Source of the DNA: Neelides folsomi
Taxonomy: Eukaryota; Arthropoda; Collembola; Neelipleona; Neelidae
Length of the DNA: 64,000 nt
Reading direction: 5' to 3'
Assembly: GCA_034687125.1 (NCBI GenBank)
Contig: JAQGBZ010000149.1
Location: forward strand, 81,860 to 145,859
Both the position numbers and the translations under genes were made by a program. The notes under the pieces were generated by a model. The model was not told the DNA's origin and ran no database searches. It saw nothing but the letters and a program-made list of their open reading frames with translations. Positions 50,662 through 64,000 of this stretch are shown here, in pieces (the stretch's first letter is position 1; every line of letters starts with the position of its first letter).

Positions 50662-53600
50662 TCACAGCTGATTATCTATTCAATTTCCTCACCAACACAT
50701 TCTCAGACATTTATCCCTTATTAGCACATTTAAATTCACCATTGTGCATTTGGCAAAAGTCAAGATGAGTCCTTGACATTTAACTTCAATTGAAGTAGTT
50801 CGTGGCGGTTGAGTTTTTAATTTCTAGTTTTCTACTACAAGATGTGAAACATGAAAATGGAACAATTGAAGGAAGTACCAAGCATAAATAAAAAAGTGTG
50901 ATGTTCAACTAACCACAATATCCTTTTATAGAGCAATTAGTAGAGCAATTTGGATTCAAAGCACATTATGAACATGCCAATTGCTTTATATTTATGATTA
51001 CTGTTACTGACAATCCAGTGATGAATAAATATATTATTTATATCTATTATTTCTTGACGTTCATGAGCAAAAATAAATAATGATAATTTTACTTTTATCA
51101 GAATTAATAACATTTAAGATACTCAATAGAAGTGTTATAGAAATTCATGGTTGAACAATGCATGGTCGAGTACTTGTACCTTGAATAGTTACATTTATAG
51201 TTTAAACCACGAGAATTGGACTAACAGGAAATATTTTAAAACTAAACTTGTGCTCAAAATGAAGTAAATCAACAATTGACTATTGTTGTAGAAAATAATG
51301 CTACGGCTAACCATGATGATTCTACACGGCCTCTGATTTTACCAATTACTTTTCAACTTCCCACAATTCACACATTTTGGAACAAAGTGAGATTTGAAAA
51401 GAATCGAGGCGTTGAAGACACTTCCTTTAGCCATTATTCAAATTAAACCCATGTGTTCCACCAACTTCGGAAGTCCATTTAATTATTCAGCTGAATTTAG
51501 CTCAATTGCCATTTGTTTAAAATCTCATGACATTGTAAAATTGGCCACTTTATGATTCCATAAGCTTCTTAATGTCAAGTGGATGCAGATGAGAAGACTG
51601 ACATGAAAGTCATCAATTAACAAATATTATTAAACCCAATTGAAGTTCATTAAAGCTGCAAAAAGAATCCATACAATAGAGTGCATTATAACAAGAGGTT
51701 AAATTGCATCAATCTTGTCTAACCCGATAAGCTTAAGTTTGAAGGACATCAAGACACTCAGCAGCCAGTCATTTTTCACTTCTTTATAGATTTTAATCTC
51801 ATCTCATGAGCTAAACAAAGTGAGAAGATTGTTCATACATTTTTAGTGCCCATTCTATATAAATATAATATACGAGGAAGAAGGAGCCATGCAGGAGGAA
51901 CAATGAATAAATGAATGAGAAAGGTTGTTAAGTATTGATGTCTGTTCGCATCAGGGGGTAAATTACCAGAGAGCAAGATTGTTGCTTCGGGGCTCTGGAG
52001 TGTCCATTTAAAAGAGCCTCCTTTGAAATTAATTAAGACGCCTTTAAAGAAATAGGAATGAAATCCAAGTCATAAGACCTATCAACTCCGAACCAGAAAC
52101 ACCGCATGTCCTAGGAAAAATAAGGAGGAAGTGGAGATTGAAGGAATTCTACTTTAAAGTCCGTGTAATGAGTAATGATGAGTGATTGTTCATTAAACTC
52201 AACTCGACAAAGAGCGTCTACATGTTATTGGGACAAAGAAAGGGGTCTTTGTTGCGGGAAGCTCTTGAAAATACAAAAGCAAGTCTCTCCACAGCTGACT
52301 GCCGCAGAGAGGCAGAGGTCAAAAAGTTTGTTTTCGCTCAAGCTTTTAGCAATTAAGCCAAACTTCCGTTCTTCTCTTATTACTCAACTATATAGTGGTT
52401 CCAGAGTTCTCAATAATTTGATTCTGAAACTGTTCTCTCACACCATTGCACCCTTATTACTACTTCTTATCCCTTTTGGTAATGAGGGAATTTCTTCTGC
52501 TGCTGCAACTTCTTAATCATTTTTTTCCTCTTATTATTGAAAACTTTATAATACCTCAATTTTTACCTCATTAGACCCATTCGTCATTACCTCATTACTT
52601 ACATTGCAAAGAGTTTGGAGGAGTCTTAAGGTGAAACGAGGAGCAGAGATGGGAAACTGATCAAGAATCGATAAAGGGAAACTTAAATCGTATAATTCTG
52701 ATATTAATGTTCCTTCACATTTTGCCATGTGGCTAATGGAGTAATAAGTTGTGAGGTGTGGAGGAGAGTTGAAACTTATTTGGAAGTGGAACAGCTCTAA
52801 TTCCCATCCACCTTCCGTCGAATTACATAAAAAAAATGAGAACTCCTTCAAACTATTATTCTTTCGCACATCCAACTAGTTATTATTAAAGACTTTCTTC
52901 CTCGTGCCAAGAAAAAGAATTACTTGTGGTAGTAGCTCACATTGTCTTCACATCCCGCTATCTATTGCATGTAAGGATTCGTAATCCTTACAACTATATT
53001 ACATACAACCATTTGTTTTCAAAGTTTTTGAAATTAGCCCAAACCTCAATAATATTTAAATGAAAAAGAAATTTTGTTTTTATACATTCGTGTATGTAAA
53101 ATAGAATTTCTAAAACTTAAATATGGAAGATTCTAGAAAGAAAACTCGAATGAAAGACAAATGACCCAACTTATGAAATTATGATAAATTCTCAGAAAAG
53201 TTATTATTAACAATTAAAGTGTTTATACTTTTAATTTATATAAGCAGGAGTTTTTAGTAAATATTATAAGGCTCAATGTAAAGTATATGCATTATCCACA
53301 CTTATTGTTAGTTTAATATAACTCAAGGAGCTGAGACTCAACATCCGCGATCTTCTTGTGATAATTAATTAGAGCAATTTAAAGTAGAACTTTTAATAAA
53401 ACCTGTTTAGTATGGAACACAGCCCTCCCTTATCGATTCTGTCCCAAAATGAACAATGTGCCTTTTTTATTTTAAGAAATTAAAGAGTATGGCAATCTCC
53501 AAGACAAATAGTGAGTGGAGATGATGATAATGATGATGTTGGATGAGCCGCGTGGGTGACGGACCATTCATCAAATAATTAACCACTCAAGAGATCCATC

Positions 53601-56600
53601 GACCACATTGAATAGTTGGCTCTAATATGCATGAGAATCAGCTTTCAGCTAACAAATTAATCCGCCTGAATTAATGGATATCTGCGAAACATATCCCTTT
53701 CCGAACCATCGTCATTTACCCTGGGTGGAGGTAAATCCTTCCAAACGAACATAATGTTTATATAGCCTTGACTCATTAGTAAAATAGTTCATAGAGCTTC
53801 ACACACATCACACAAGTGTGCTTCCAATGTAGTCTCTGTAATATAAAGAAGTTGGGTGAGTTGAACCGCAACCTCACTTTTCCATTATCCCCAAAGCTTA
53901 TTAAATACTGATATATCCCTTCTTGTGAGTATGTGGGGATTTGTATTGTAAATAAACTCCATCCCATCCACTTTCCTTTAATTGCAACCATTAAAGATGG
54001 ATTCTATTATAGAGAATTGGGCAATGTAATGTAAATATAATTTATCAATTTCTCCTTTAGTTTGAAATTTAAATGTCATTAGTCATTAACTCTTTAAGAC
54101 CTTAATGTCGTAAAAGTCAAAGATTATCTCATTGATGAATCCCGCGTGTGCATAAAACATTCATAAAATATTGAATGAATACTTTCATGCTTATTAACGC
54201 AATTTCACTACAAAGTCATCAGATAAATCCGATTACGCTCATCTCTATTTGGAATGAGCAGATATGTAATCTCATTCCCCTTAAGTAAGCGTGAATTTGA
54301 AATAAGAGAGAAGTCTCGGTCAAGAGTCAATATAACTCAAAGAAAAATGGTAGAAATGAGTTCATTGCATATAAAAACTTGCAAGCATGCATCTTTAAAA
54401 CACTACACATACTTTATGTAGGAGTACTTTACAACGATCAACTGTTCTTGACTACTGGAGTTGTAAAATACAAAGTAGGTAAGTAAGTAGGGAATACGGA
54501 CCTCCGTGATCAAATAAGGAAAATGGGAAATATGCAGAGAATAAAAATTAAAAATTTATTAGGTAGGAACTAAGGGCGATGGTTAATCCGATTCACAATG
54601 CATATTGGAGAGACAAACACGTTAAATGTTTAATAAACTGAGGAAGGATTCTTGGCGATTGTCCCAAGAACGAGTCACCAGAGCCCGGTCAGGAGATGGC
54701 GGAATTGAACTCAAAAAAGTGTCAAGTGCCAAAAAGTTTCGGTGGAACAGTATCCGAACATACTTCTTCCCAAATATATGCTTATGCGATAAGTACGAAT
54801 CCTCCTCTTGAGAATGAACGAATGAACACACGGATAGAATTTCCATATCCACACCACCCTCATTTTTTCACTGTCCTCCTCATTGTATTTATCTCGCTAC
54901 CAATTTGTGCGTCTTCTGACTCCTCCACATGAGGTTTAAACGAGACTAACGACATTCCCCCTCCGCCCTCCTCTTCGCAAAAACAATAGCCGGAATAAAC
55001 CAAATAAATAAAGAATGAGGATAAAAGAAGTTCAACTGACGGTCGAATAGATACCTCGTTGAAAAAGCGGACGTTCACTGCTCGATCTTTCACACAGTGT
55101 GGCAGAGATGCAGCACTGCGACTCCACTTTGAAACTTTTAAAAAATAAACAACATTCCTATTCTTCACCGTGTCCATTTCTTGGAGACAAATGGGATTTA
55201 ATACAATGTAAACCAAACAATAAATAAAAGCCCTTGACAAAGTTATCTGGGATTCAAAATAGGAATTATACTACGTATCTGTATACTATATGTCTTAATA
55301 GACTTTCATCGGCATCTTTTAACTTTAAAGTATTACTGCCTACTTAAATATATTTATATTAGATCCAAATGGAGAAATTAGAAACGGAAGTTAGGATACA
55401 TTGAAATTAATTAGGAAAACTTTGAAAAGAAACCCTATTTGAATTTCTACTTTTTATGTATTCGAACAATTCGAAGTAATATTAACACATCAAAGTTCGT
55501 GAAAAGCCCCTACCCTATGTTTAAACAAATAATTGCACGAATCCCACCTGTTCCAAATATCCTCCCTGCCAGGCTATTCAAACAAGTTATAATCAAACTG
55601 TGTAAGATTTAAAGCAAATACACTAAATTGCAACCCAGAGGAAGAATATTCGCAATTCATTTGAATGCACAATATTTATATCAGATCGAGATAAGAGAAA
55701 GTCGGGAAAATAAATTACGTATTACTTAAAATGATGTTTATTCAAAATGCGCGAAAAGTGCTGGATCGAATAAATTGTTGCTTAAACTAAGCTAGTTAAG
55801 AATCACATTGAATATCAGTAGTGAAGAATAAACTCGAAAATAACTCGAAAACTTGCTTACCATAAATACTAATATCAAGGAAAATATTAGATGTGGATGT
55901 ATCCCATATAAAAATTTCCCTATGTATATAATATCTATTCTAAATTGAACTAACTACTAACTACTACATACGAGTAGACTATAACTATAAGCAAAAAAAT
56001 AAATTATGGATCACTTTGTGTTTTTTAAACTAATTGAAACATGATAGGTCTTAGGTTTTGCTCATTATAAAAATGGATCTTCCATGGATGTAAGTCAACT
56101 ACAGAGTACCTTTAAAAGAACAAAAAAATGAAACGAGAAACTCTTTGTCTTTGTCCATCTTCATTACAAAAGGCCTAGGATTCTAAAAACTGTTACTTAA
56201 AATGAAGATTGAGTTTAATAAGATTGTCCATGGAACGACAAGTCTCGCAGCATGTATTTGATTCAAATTTTCTTCATGTAATAACAATTCTCGGTAAATC
56301 GAACCTATCTTGTACATTTATACATTGACTCTGATCGACCCCATGGAAAAAAATTAAACTGCCTCTCATACATTGTGGTTCACATTCTGAGAAATATTTA
56401 AATCAAATTGCCACAATTCTTCCAAATAACAATGGACCCGAATAGAAGAAAAAGTAAGGGAACTAAATTCGCACGTTATTCTTCCATCCATAACTCGAGT
56501 CCTACAAAGTTTTGGGTTGAATGAGGTTGTACAAGGAATAAAGGGGCGTATAAAATCATCGTCGTTGTCAATTCAATTCTACACTTTGTCTACTCAAATT

Positions 56601-59600
56601 TACCTATTGGCTCTTTTCTTCAAACAAGGCAAAGTGTCTCGTATCTGTCTTTGTTCAAATGTGGATGATCATCATGTTTTATGAGCTTGAGTATCTTGTG
56701 AAAATATCTACAAGTAGATTCCCATGATCGGCAAATACAAATGGGAAATACTTCATAAGTGTCGTTTTATCTGTGTTAAATAAATAGATATTGCATATAA
56801 TTCGTATATGGTTATTATTACACTTTAAAATGAATGCGTGCCTTTAAAAAATCAACGTGTATTTTCTCATATCAGTTGAAGTAGATAATAGAGTAGTATA
56901 ATAGTAGATAACAATCATTTTTGCATTTAACAATTCTAAACTTTGTTCACTAACTTTACTAACATTTTATCTTATTTCATGACTTTGAAATGAACACCCG
57001 AGTCACATTCAATTAGGTTTTAAATTAGTGGAGATGGAGATGGAAGTTAAAGTGAAAATTCAGTCACCCCACCGCTCGTGGCAGTCTCACATGGAAAAAC
57101 TTAAATACAGAAGATACGTGTGTCGTGGTAGTGTGAAATATTACTTATGAAGTAAAAGCCTACATAGAACCATCAATTGCATTGTGCTTGTATATTTATA
57201 AAATACGAATATAGTATATATTAAAGTTCGAGAGAGGAATGCTTAATTAATTAAAAGATTCAATTTATGACATATTTACTCTCAAAGTGGAGCAGTCAAA
57301 GAGGCATAAAAGAAATCCTCATGGGCGAATGAATAGAGAAAATTCCAACTGAAAGGGTATTTTACACAGAGAAGAACGTCATGGTTCCTTCTTGTCCATG
57401 GAGAGGAATACGAGCGGAATGTGGAAATTTCTTCAAAACATATCCCCAAGATGCAAAAGAGGAACGAGCGAGAGGAAATTCGATTAAATGTGTGCGAAAG
57501 TACTCTCAAATGTTCATGGGCATTAACTGAACGCGAGGCGTCGGGCACTCAACCACTTTGTGTTTTTTCTCTCAGTTTTAAAACAGTAAAGTTGGATGAG
57601 GGAGGAGGGAAGAAGGTTAAAGAGCGTTAATAGAACTTTTACGGGAAGACCAAACCACCAGAGTGGAACACTTTTCAAACTTCCAGATCCGCCAAACGCT
57701 TGAAACATTAATTTTTAAGAGACCTCCAGGGAACCGCTAAATACTTGGGATAATAATGAGATGACGCCAACAGAGGCCAAGAAGATAAGTGCCTTATTTA
57801 CCCAGGGACGGACCATAAAAATAATGATAGAAGAAATTGAATGTTTTACCTTTTGTTAATCGAGCCGGAGCATTTGATTCCCTTGCGGATGAATCCAAAC
57901 ACCGAGAATTTCAAGTCTTCATCAACTAACAAACTTGAACAAGAAGAAAATGTAAAATTGAGTTTTAAACAAATTTCCTCGAAATTCCGTTTCACTCCGG
58001 ATCCACTTTCGGGGTGATTGCCGGCACGGAAAGGGGAAATTCACCAGAGGTGTGTGAGATGTGGGTGAGACTGAGAGAGTGACAAGCGCAAGAACCTCGT
58101 GGTGGCTCCTTCTCTTCTTTTGCCCTCCGCGTGGAGTTGAAGAGGAGGAGGAATTGCACGTCCTCCCCCCAACACAACCCGCTTCTTCCGCCAAACATGA
58201 GTCTGTTCTCTCCACACGCTTTATCACAAGACCATTTCCTCACCGACACACCACGACCCTTTCCATTTCGTCTCCCGCTACTTCGCCCTTCGACGTATTT
58301 CCTTCATCAATGCCTTCACATAATTCCCCTTCAGTTTTTTTTACATTCGACCATCATTGTCACACACTATGAGGCACATCACGCAATGAACCATAGTATT
58401 TATCTCTTCCACGTCTTGTCCTCAGTTCATTGTCTCACATTTTTACACATTTTACACTTTTTGTTCTCACACAAATTGGACAAACCAAGTATTATTTGTC
58501 TTAAGGCTAAGGTACATGAGTGGAGTAGTATTTATATTTCGTATTTGACAATTTAGTGTACACACCGCATAATACTCACATGTATTTAACAGTTTTAATG
58601 AGTTTGTTCACATAAAGAGTTAACTTCTTTTTTCATATGAAGTGAATCGAATATTGCACTTTGAAATACTTGTTTGTTTGAACATTGCGAATTTTCAAAT
58701 ATATAATTGTTATATCATATCATATCACATAACATCAATTAATAAGGCTATTTAGTAACATAAAAATAATGAAATCCATGAGAGAGTCCTTAGTTTTATC
58801 GCCAAATTTATAACGGAGTTACATCAATCACACTTTCAGACTCAATTATTTTCCCTTTCTCAATAGTTTTAATTGTGAGCTTATGATGAACACCTAATTT
58901 TTTTAATTGCAAGATTAATAAAAGAGATACCAGCTCTTTAATTGCTCTTAAACCGAGTAGTAATAAAATTATTTAGATTCAAGTACGTTTTTTAAACTTT
59001 TTTCAAAGGTACATTGAATAAGAAAAGACCACGTGTGTAACGAGGCAGATGATCGAGGACTGAATTAATTTTTCTACTCAGGAACCATTTGTGCGCTGAA
59101 TTAAATTAAGGGCTCTTCTTGGCTCAAAGACACCCAGATTCATGAATGGATGAAGAGTCGTCCGTTCTTCCTCTGAATGCCATATAATGTATAGCCATTA
59201 TGTACATAAGAATGGTATGTATGCATAAGTCCCATTGTCGCATCTCCATTGAGAGACGGTGAAAATGTCTTTTCTGGCTCAAGGATTCGGAGAATGATGC
59301 GAGAGAATATTATCCAGATCCAGCCTGAATAGTAATCCCTGATTTTTTCCGACTCTCTCAAAGTCACTCAAAATTCCTGGAGAAACGGAACATGTAGCAT
59401 GGGAGGATCAAGTCACTTTTGTTTTACACTGTCCCATCATTTACGAACGCATATTATGAAGTCGGAGGAGATGTCATTGTCTTTGGAGTGTGACGGGTGA
59501 AGCCGTCGTAGCTTATGATGCCGGCCGTGGGAAGACAAGACTCAAAGGCTGTGCGGAATATATTACATAAGTAAAAACTATGAATAAGAGGTGGTCGAGG

Positions 59601-60872
59601 AATCGAAGAACCATACCGAAATGAGACGAGATGTGAGGAGACAAAACGGGGGTGAGACGGTGAAGGGAGAAGCAGGCCAGCTTTTTCTCCGATTCCACAC
59701 TTCTCCGTTGGGCCACTCCTTCAATAAGAAGCTGAGCTATGCTACCTGTTTCACATGTCATGTCTTCGTCTCATGTCCACGGCCGTGTCCTTCGAACATT
59801 TTTTGGGCCCACTCACCCATCTCCTATCTTCTGTCACATACCGTCAAATTTCCCATTATGGACGATAATGTGTGTGTTATCAGGTGTATTCAACTCCAAA
59901 CGTTCGAGGCACTTCCTGAGAAATATAAATAGTGAATTAAGAAAATTGCGGAATTCCTGACATGTGTTATGTCTGGTGTATCGTAATTCCGTGATATAAA
60001 AAAGTAAAATCTAATATACTATTTTATGGTCATAATAGCGTATTTTAATGCCATATACTATATGAATGAATTTATTATACAAATCGAAACAAGTTATATT
60101 ATTAAATATAAATATTTATTCTGCGATCTCTTCATATCAATAAATGAGAAAATAATGCAATGTTCTATAACATTTAAATTACAAAAATTTAAACGAAGCT
60201 TGATAGCTTGATATCAAATAAGTACAATGTTTATATTTTAAGTTAGAAAGTTACAAATTCAAAAGACTTCGATATTGGGTTTCAAAAGGGAGAAATTGAA
60301 AGGAACAATTCATAAAACCATAAATAATGGAATTGGTATGCATGAAGCTTCAGTTCACTGCTTTTTTAAGATTTCATACTCTTGAATTTAGGTTTCTACA
60401 TAGATATTTAATCATTTCCCATTTAATAGTCTGTTTATTTATTCATATTTCTTTTGAAATTTATTGATTTTGCTTGTGCCTACGTGTTTTAACATTATGT
60501 ATTATATGAAAAAAGTTTAAAATCGAAATAAAGGATGAATGTACATTATTTGAATCATTCTATAAGTCTAAAGAAATCCATCGAATTTTGACACTTTTCC
60601 ATACAAATCATGTCAACAATTCTTTGATAGCTCCAAAAAACTTATTTGGGTAAAGGGTAAAATGAAAGTTGCCCAAACTAGGATAGTACCCTAAAGTAAA
60701 ATGTCCTTCAACTAACAAGTACAACTTTCATTGCGTCGCGGAATAATGATGTGACCTAAAATTGATCATCGAAAAAGGAGTAAATCCCTCAGCCCTTATA
60801 TTTCATGAAGATCAAAACGAGCCATACAAATAAGCTAACTAACATTAAGAATGAAACACAAAAGAATAAAAT

Positions 60873-60944
60873 AATAAAAATGCATTTGATGAAACCCATT
60901 GTAATACAAATAAAAAATGCATTTTATGAAACTCCATTGTAATA
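60873..60944. repeat. Tandem duplication of about 35 bp
   Basis: Positions 60873-60906 and 60909-60944 are near-identical direct copies (shared AAAAATGCATTT and ATGAAAC, then CCATTGTAATA) with a few substitutions. A two-copy tandem repeat without coding content. Confidence 0.75.
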
Positions 60945-63900
60945 TGTAGCTCCCGTATAAAAATTATGAGTACAAAAACATTAAACTGCATAAAGATAAG
61001 ATAGGATTAAACGAGAGAGAATAGGAAATGAATAAAAACGAGAGTTCTCATCAAACACTCAAAGTAATTTGATAAAATGAAGAATGCAACAAAGTGCATA
61101 TAAATCTTAAAAGTACAATGAAGTTTCTTAATAACGACAAAAAGCTGTGAAGTCTCTGAAAGATAGTAGGAATGTATAGAGATATAATCGTCATCTTTTA
61201 AAACATTAAGGCCCACCTGCTTACAACCAGAACTCATGTCAAACCCAATGTTGGAAATTCTTCAAATTTGTCTTTCCCACATTTAACTTTATCTCCATTC
61301 TAATTGTCAGTTTGAACCTCCCAGTGTCAATTTATTAAAAGGGGAGTTGAGATATGAACGAAGAGGGTGGTGAGGTTGAGGAAAACAAGATTCCTTCACC
61401 CTTTCCACTTTAATTGAATTTCCATCGCCATCATCATCTCTTTGAACTTGGAAGTTGAAGTGTAGCCACACAAACACACACGACAGTCGAAACTAAACAT
61501 AAAGGACGGCATATTTTCAACCTCTCGCCGCGCATCATCATTCAATTTCATCCTCGACCGCACTGTTAATTCTATTTTTCCACTTTCAGCACGCAAAGAT
61601 TCTTTCACAATTATTGTTTCAAATTCAATCCATCTTTGAAAGTATTTGGAATATACGTTGGCATATATATACATTGAATGCATTCCATGTATCCCTTCAA
61701 TTATCTGTCATCTCCATTCCCATCACGGGTTCCACTTGACAGAAGAAGACACAAAATTGTTGTAAACTTTGAAAAAATTATCGCGAGAGAAAACAAGTTA
61801 CACATTCTAAACATGCATAATGCATTAAATTATATTCCTAAGAACGAATTGTAATTTCCCCATCCAGCTACGCTAATAGGATCGAAGAGATGTTCAGCGT
61901 GCATAAATATGGAATGATGAATAATTGGATAGGAAAACGACTCATCTCATTCTTTTCGATTCATGTATTGGAATACAAATTCAAAATCTTAAGTGAGAAT
62001 ACCATTGCTCCATTTACAAACTCCCCACAGCTTTACTTTTTATTATATAAAGGAGTTATCTTATCGCTATCACTTTTGTATCTAGAAAGCGAAAAATGAA
62101 TGAAAAAGAAATTAATAATATGAGAATGATATAAAATGTAATTCTATTCCAAATCATAATACAAAAATAAATACCTATTTTATTCTTGAATATAAACTGA
62201 ATTATTTATTTATCATATTTTCCTATTTTGAAAATGTAAGTATAACCCAACTGAAAATACTTCTAAATGATATTTGAGCTTCACACCGGTATTTATTCAT
62301 CCATTTATATTATATCTAATATAGGAAATAGGATAAATAATTGTTAAGGATTACATTTTTGCTATATGAAGGTATAGTAGGTGTATGTACTTTATGTATA
62401 GAAGTTATAAGTTGGTAAATAAAGATTATTTATCCATTTGAACCATTTTGCCAGGAGCTTGCTGTTGTAAAAAAAAGATTAAAGTATCAGCTCATCAATT
62501 AAATAAATATTTTCATTTGGATCTACGTAAAAGCTTATCCAATAAAAGAAATGAAAAGTCATTTTCTATTACTCAATTAGATTTTGAATTCCTTTGCGGA
62601 TAAAAAATATCTTGAGATCACTTACAATTTATTAATCTCACGTTGAAATAATAATGAGAATGATACAACACATAGCTTATTTTATGCATTATCTAGGTAT
62701 TATTTAACCAATGCAAAGAGGTTTCATGATTATATTTAATGGCAATTATATTTAATAATACCACAAATATTGAAACTTAAAATATGTATATTACTCGTAT
62801 AATATGTGTTGGAATAAGTACCTAACTAACATTAAGTACATAAAAATTATTATGTACTGATACATGTGAGTAACACATAAAGTAAAGCTTAAACACCAAA
62901 GTCCCAATTCTCTCATTCACAGGAACTGTCTAGAACCTTGTTTCTCAATAATGTACATACATTCATTACCAACTTTTCAAAGGCTGATCTTACTATGCCA
63001 TCAATGGGTCAAGAGTCGAGAGGAAGGAGCTTACAAAGGTAAAACTTAAACCACAGAGTGAAATTTCCAGAAATTCCCTACCACCTAAATGGCCCACATA
63101 TTAAGTCATCGTCACGAGCATTACACAAGATGTACTCGAGTGTCAACAAATCACCTGCAAATACCTGGATGAGCAAGTGATTCACATAATGGATATACAG
63201 GTCTTCACGTAATAAAAGGAGTCATTTAATTAGAGCGATGGTCAAGTTCAACAGGGAGACACCGGAGACGTTAAAAATTAAGGTTATTTTCATGATTGGG
63301 TAATCGAGGCAAAAAAGACCACTATATGAGAATGTGTTAAAATGGGGTTAAGTTCGGTTCAGGTTCAGCCGGTTCGTCTCCGGTCTCTTCATTTGTCAAG
63401 TTTTGGAAAAATTATATAAAGGTTGTCGGGTAAGTAGGATGGGGTGCATAAGTGAGAAGGTAGGGCAGGAGATAAAAAGGCTAAACTTGATTTAGGCCAT
63501 ATTACTAATAGAATCAAAATGGCTAAATAGAAATTTCCCGTTTAGTCAATAAGCTACTTATGAACGTGATGTTTAAGAATCGTTGTCTGCTAAATAATAT
63601 TAATAATTGTATACTATACTTAACTTATATGGGAGAAGTGAGGAGAGCTATCAATACCAAAATTTGAGTCTTTCGTCCAACCACGCCAACCATGAAACCA
63701 TAAACCTTTTATAACCCATTTTCCTCAACAAAGTAATTTTCCAAGCCCACCTTTTATATGATACTGCTATATAAATATTATGAGAAGAGATAATGAAATG
63801 AATCAATTTGCTTTTCTCAACACTCATCAATAACTCCATCAAACTCACAAAGATCCCAATACTTAAACATTCAAATGGACCATTAAGTTCGACTATTCAC

Positions 63901-64000
63901 AGTTATTAATCCGGTCGTATAAATATACTACTCATGAGCACGGGAGTTGTCAAAATCCCTTTTACTACTACCTTGCATTCTTTTCTCAAATTATTCAGTA

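Larger units (their letters stand above)
37494..64000. other. Large region without recognisable genes
   Basis: About 26.5 kb with no frame that I can assign to a protein family on either strand. Compared with the left part it has more purine-rich and pyrimidine-rich tracts and several less AT-rich patches (about 41.2-41.5, 44.3-44.5, 45.7-46.0, 46.85-47.05, 49.2-49.7, 57.9-58.3 and 59.5-59.9 kb). In these patches frames overlap on both strands, as expected from composition alone. Likely a long 5' intron and/or regulatory and intergenic DNA. No tRNA, rRNA or transposon was recognised. Confidence 0.6.

Noticed and set aside
54860-55240. 126-codon minus-strand frame with hydrophobic stretches
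   Set aside because: No recognisable domain, no splice context, and the residue mix fits translated AT-rich non-coding DNA.
57282-58556. Cluster of overlapping open frames of 60-141 codons on both strands
   Set aside because: Overlap on both strands, lack of family features and local lower AT content point to chance frames in a compositionally biased patch.

Overview
This is eukaryotic nuclear DNA from an AT-rich animal genome. Coding regions are split by short GT-AG introns, mostly 75-180 bp, and there are no bacterial gene features. The proteins are ordinary animal housekeeping proteins. The AT-rich composition, compact introns and a degenerate mariner/Tc1-type element fit an arthropod; a copepod such as a sea louse is my best guess. 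That species-level guess is inference from general look, not from a match.

Layout. The left 27 kb is gene-dense. PRPF6 (U5 snRNP HAT-repeat protein, minus, 3' end beyond the left edge) is head-to-head with RIOX1/NO66 (JmjC ribosomal oxygenase, plus). RIOX1 is tail-to-tail with archease (ZBTB8OS, minus), whose third intron holds an internally deleted mariner-like transposon. Then come spartin (SPART, minus), an unrecognised coiled-coil protein (minus) divergent from a theta-class glutathione S-transferase (plus), a small secreted cysteine-rich protein (plus), and an LC3-type Atg8 protein with a C-terminal extension (minus).

From 26.4 to 37.5 kb lies a FAM20C-type secretory-pathway kinase (minus). 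It has a 7.8-kb intron, and a complete MYCBP (AMY-1) gene sits antisense inside its 1-kb last intron. From 37.5 kb to the right edge (26.5 kb) I recognise no gene. That stretch holds purine/pyrimidine-biased, less AT-rich patches and a few weak open frames, and is most simply the 5' regulatory region or 5'-UTR introns of the kinase gene plus intergenic DNA.

The genes do not form a pathway. PRPF6 and archease both act in RNA splicing (spliceosomal and tRNA/XBP1-type), and RIOX1 modifies a ribosomal protein. Spartin and LC3 act on membranes, lipid droplets and autophagy. I found no clear novel multi-gene system. The best second-look items are the acidic tail of RIOX1, the LC3 tail, the nested MYCBP gene, the core-deleted transposon, a perfect 15-bp-stem hairpin, and the gene-poor right half.
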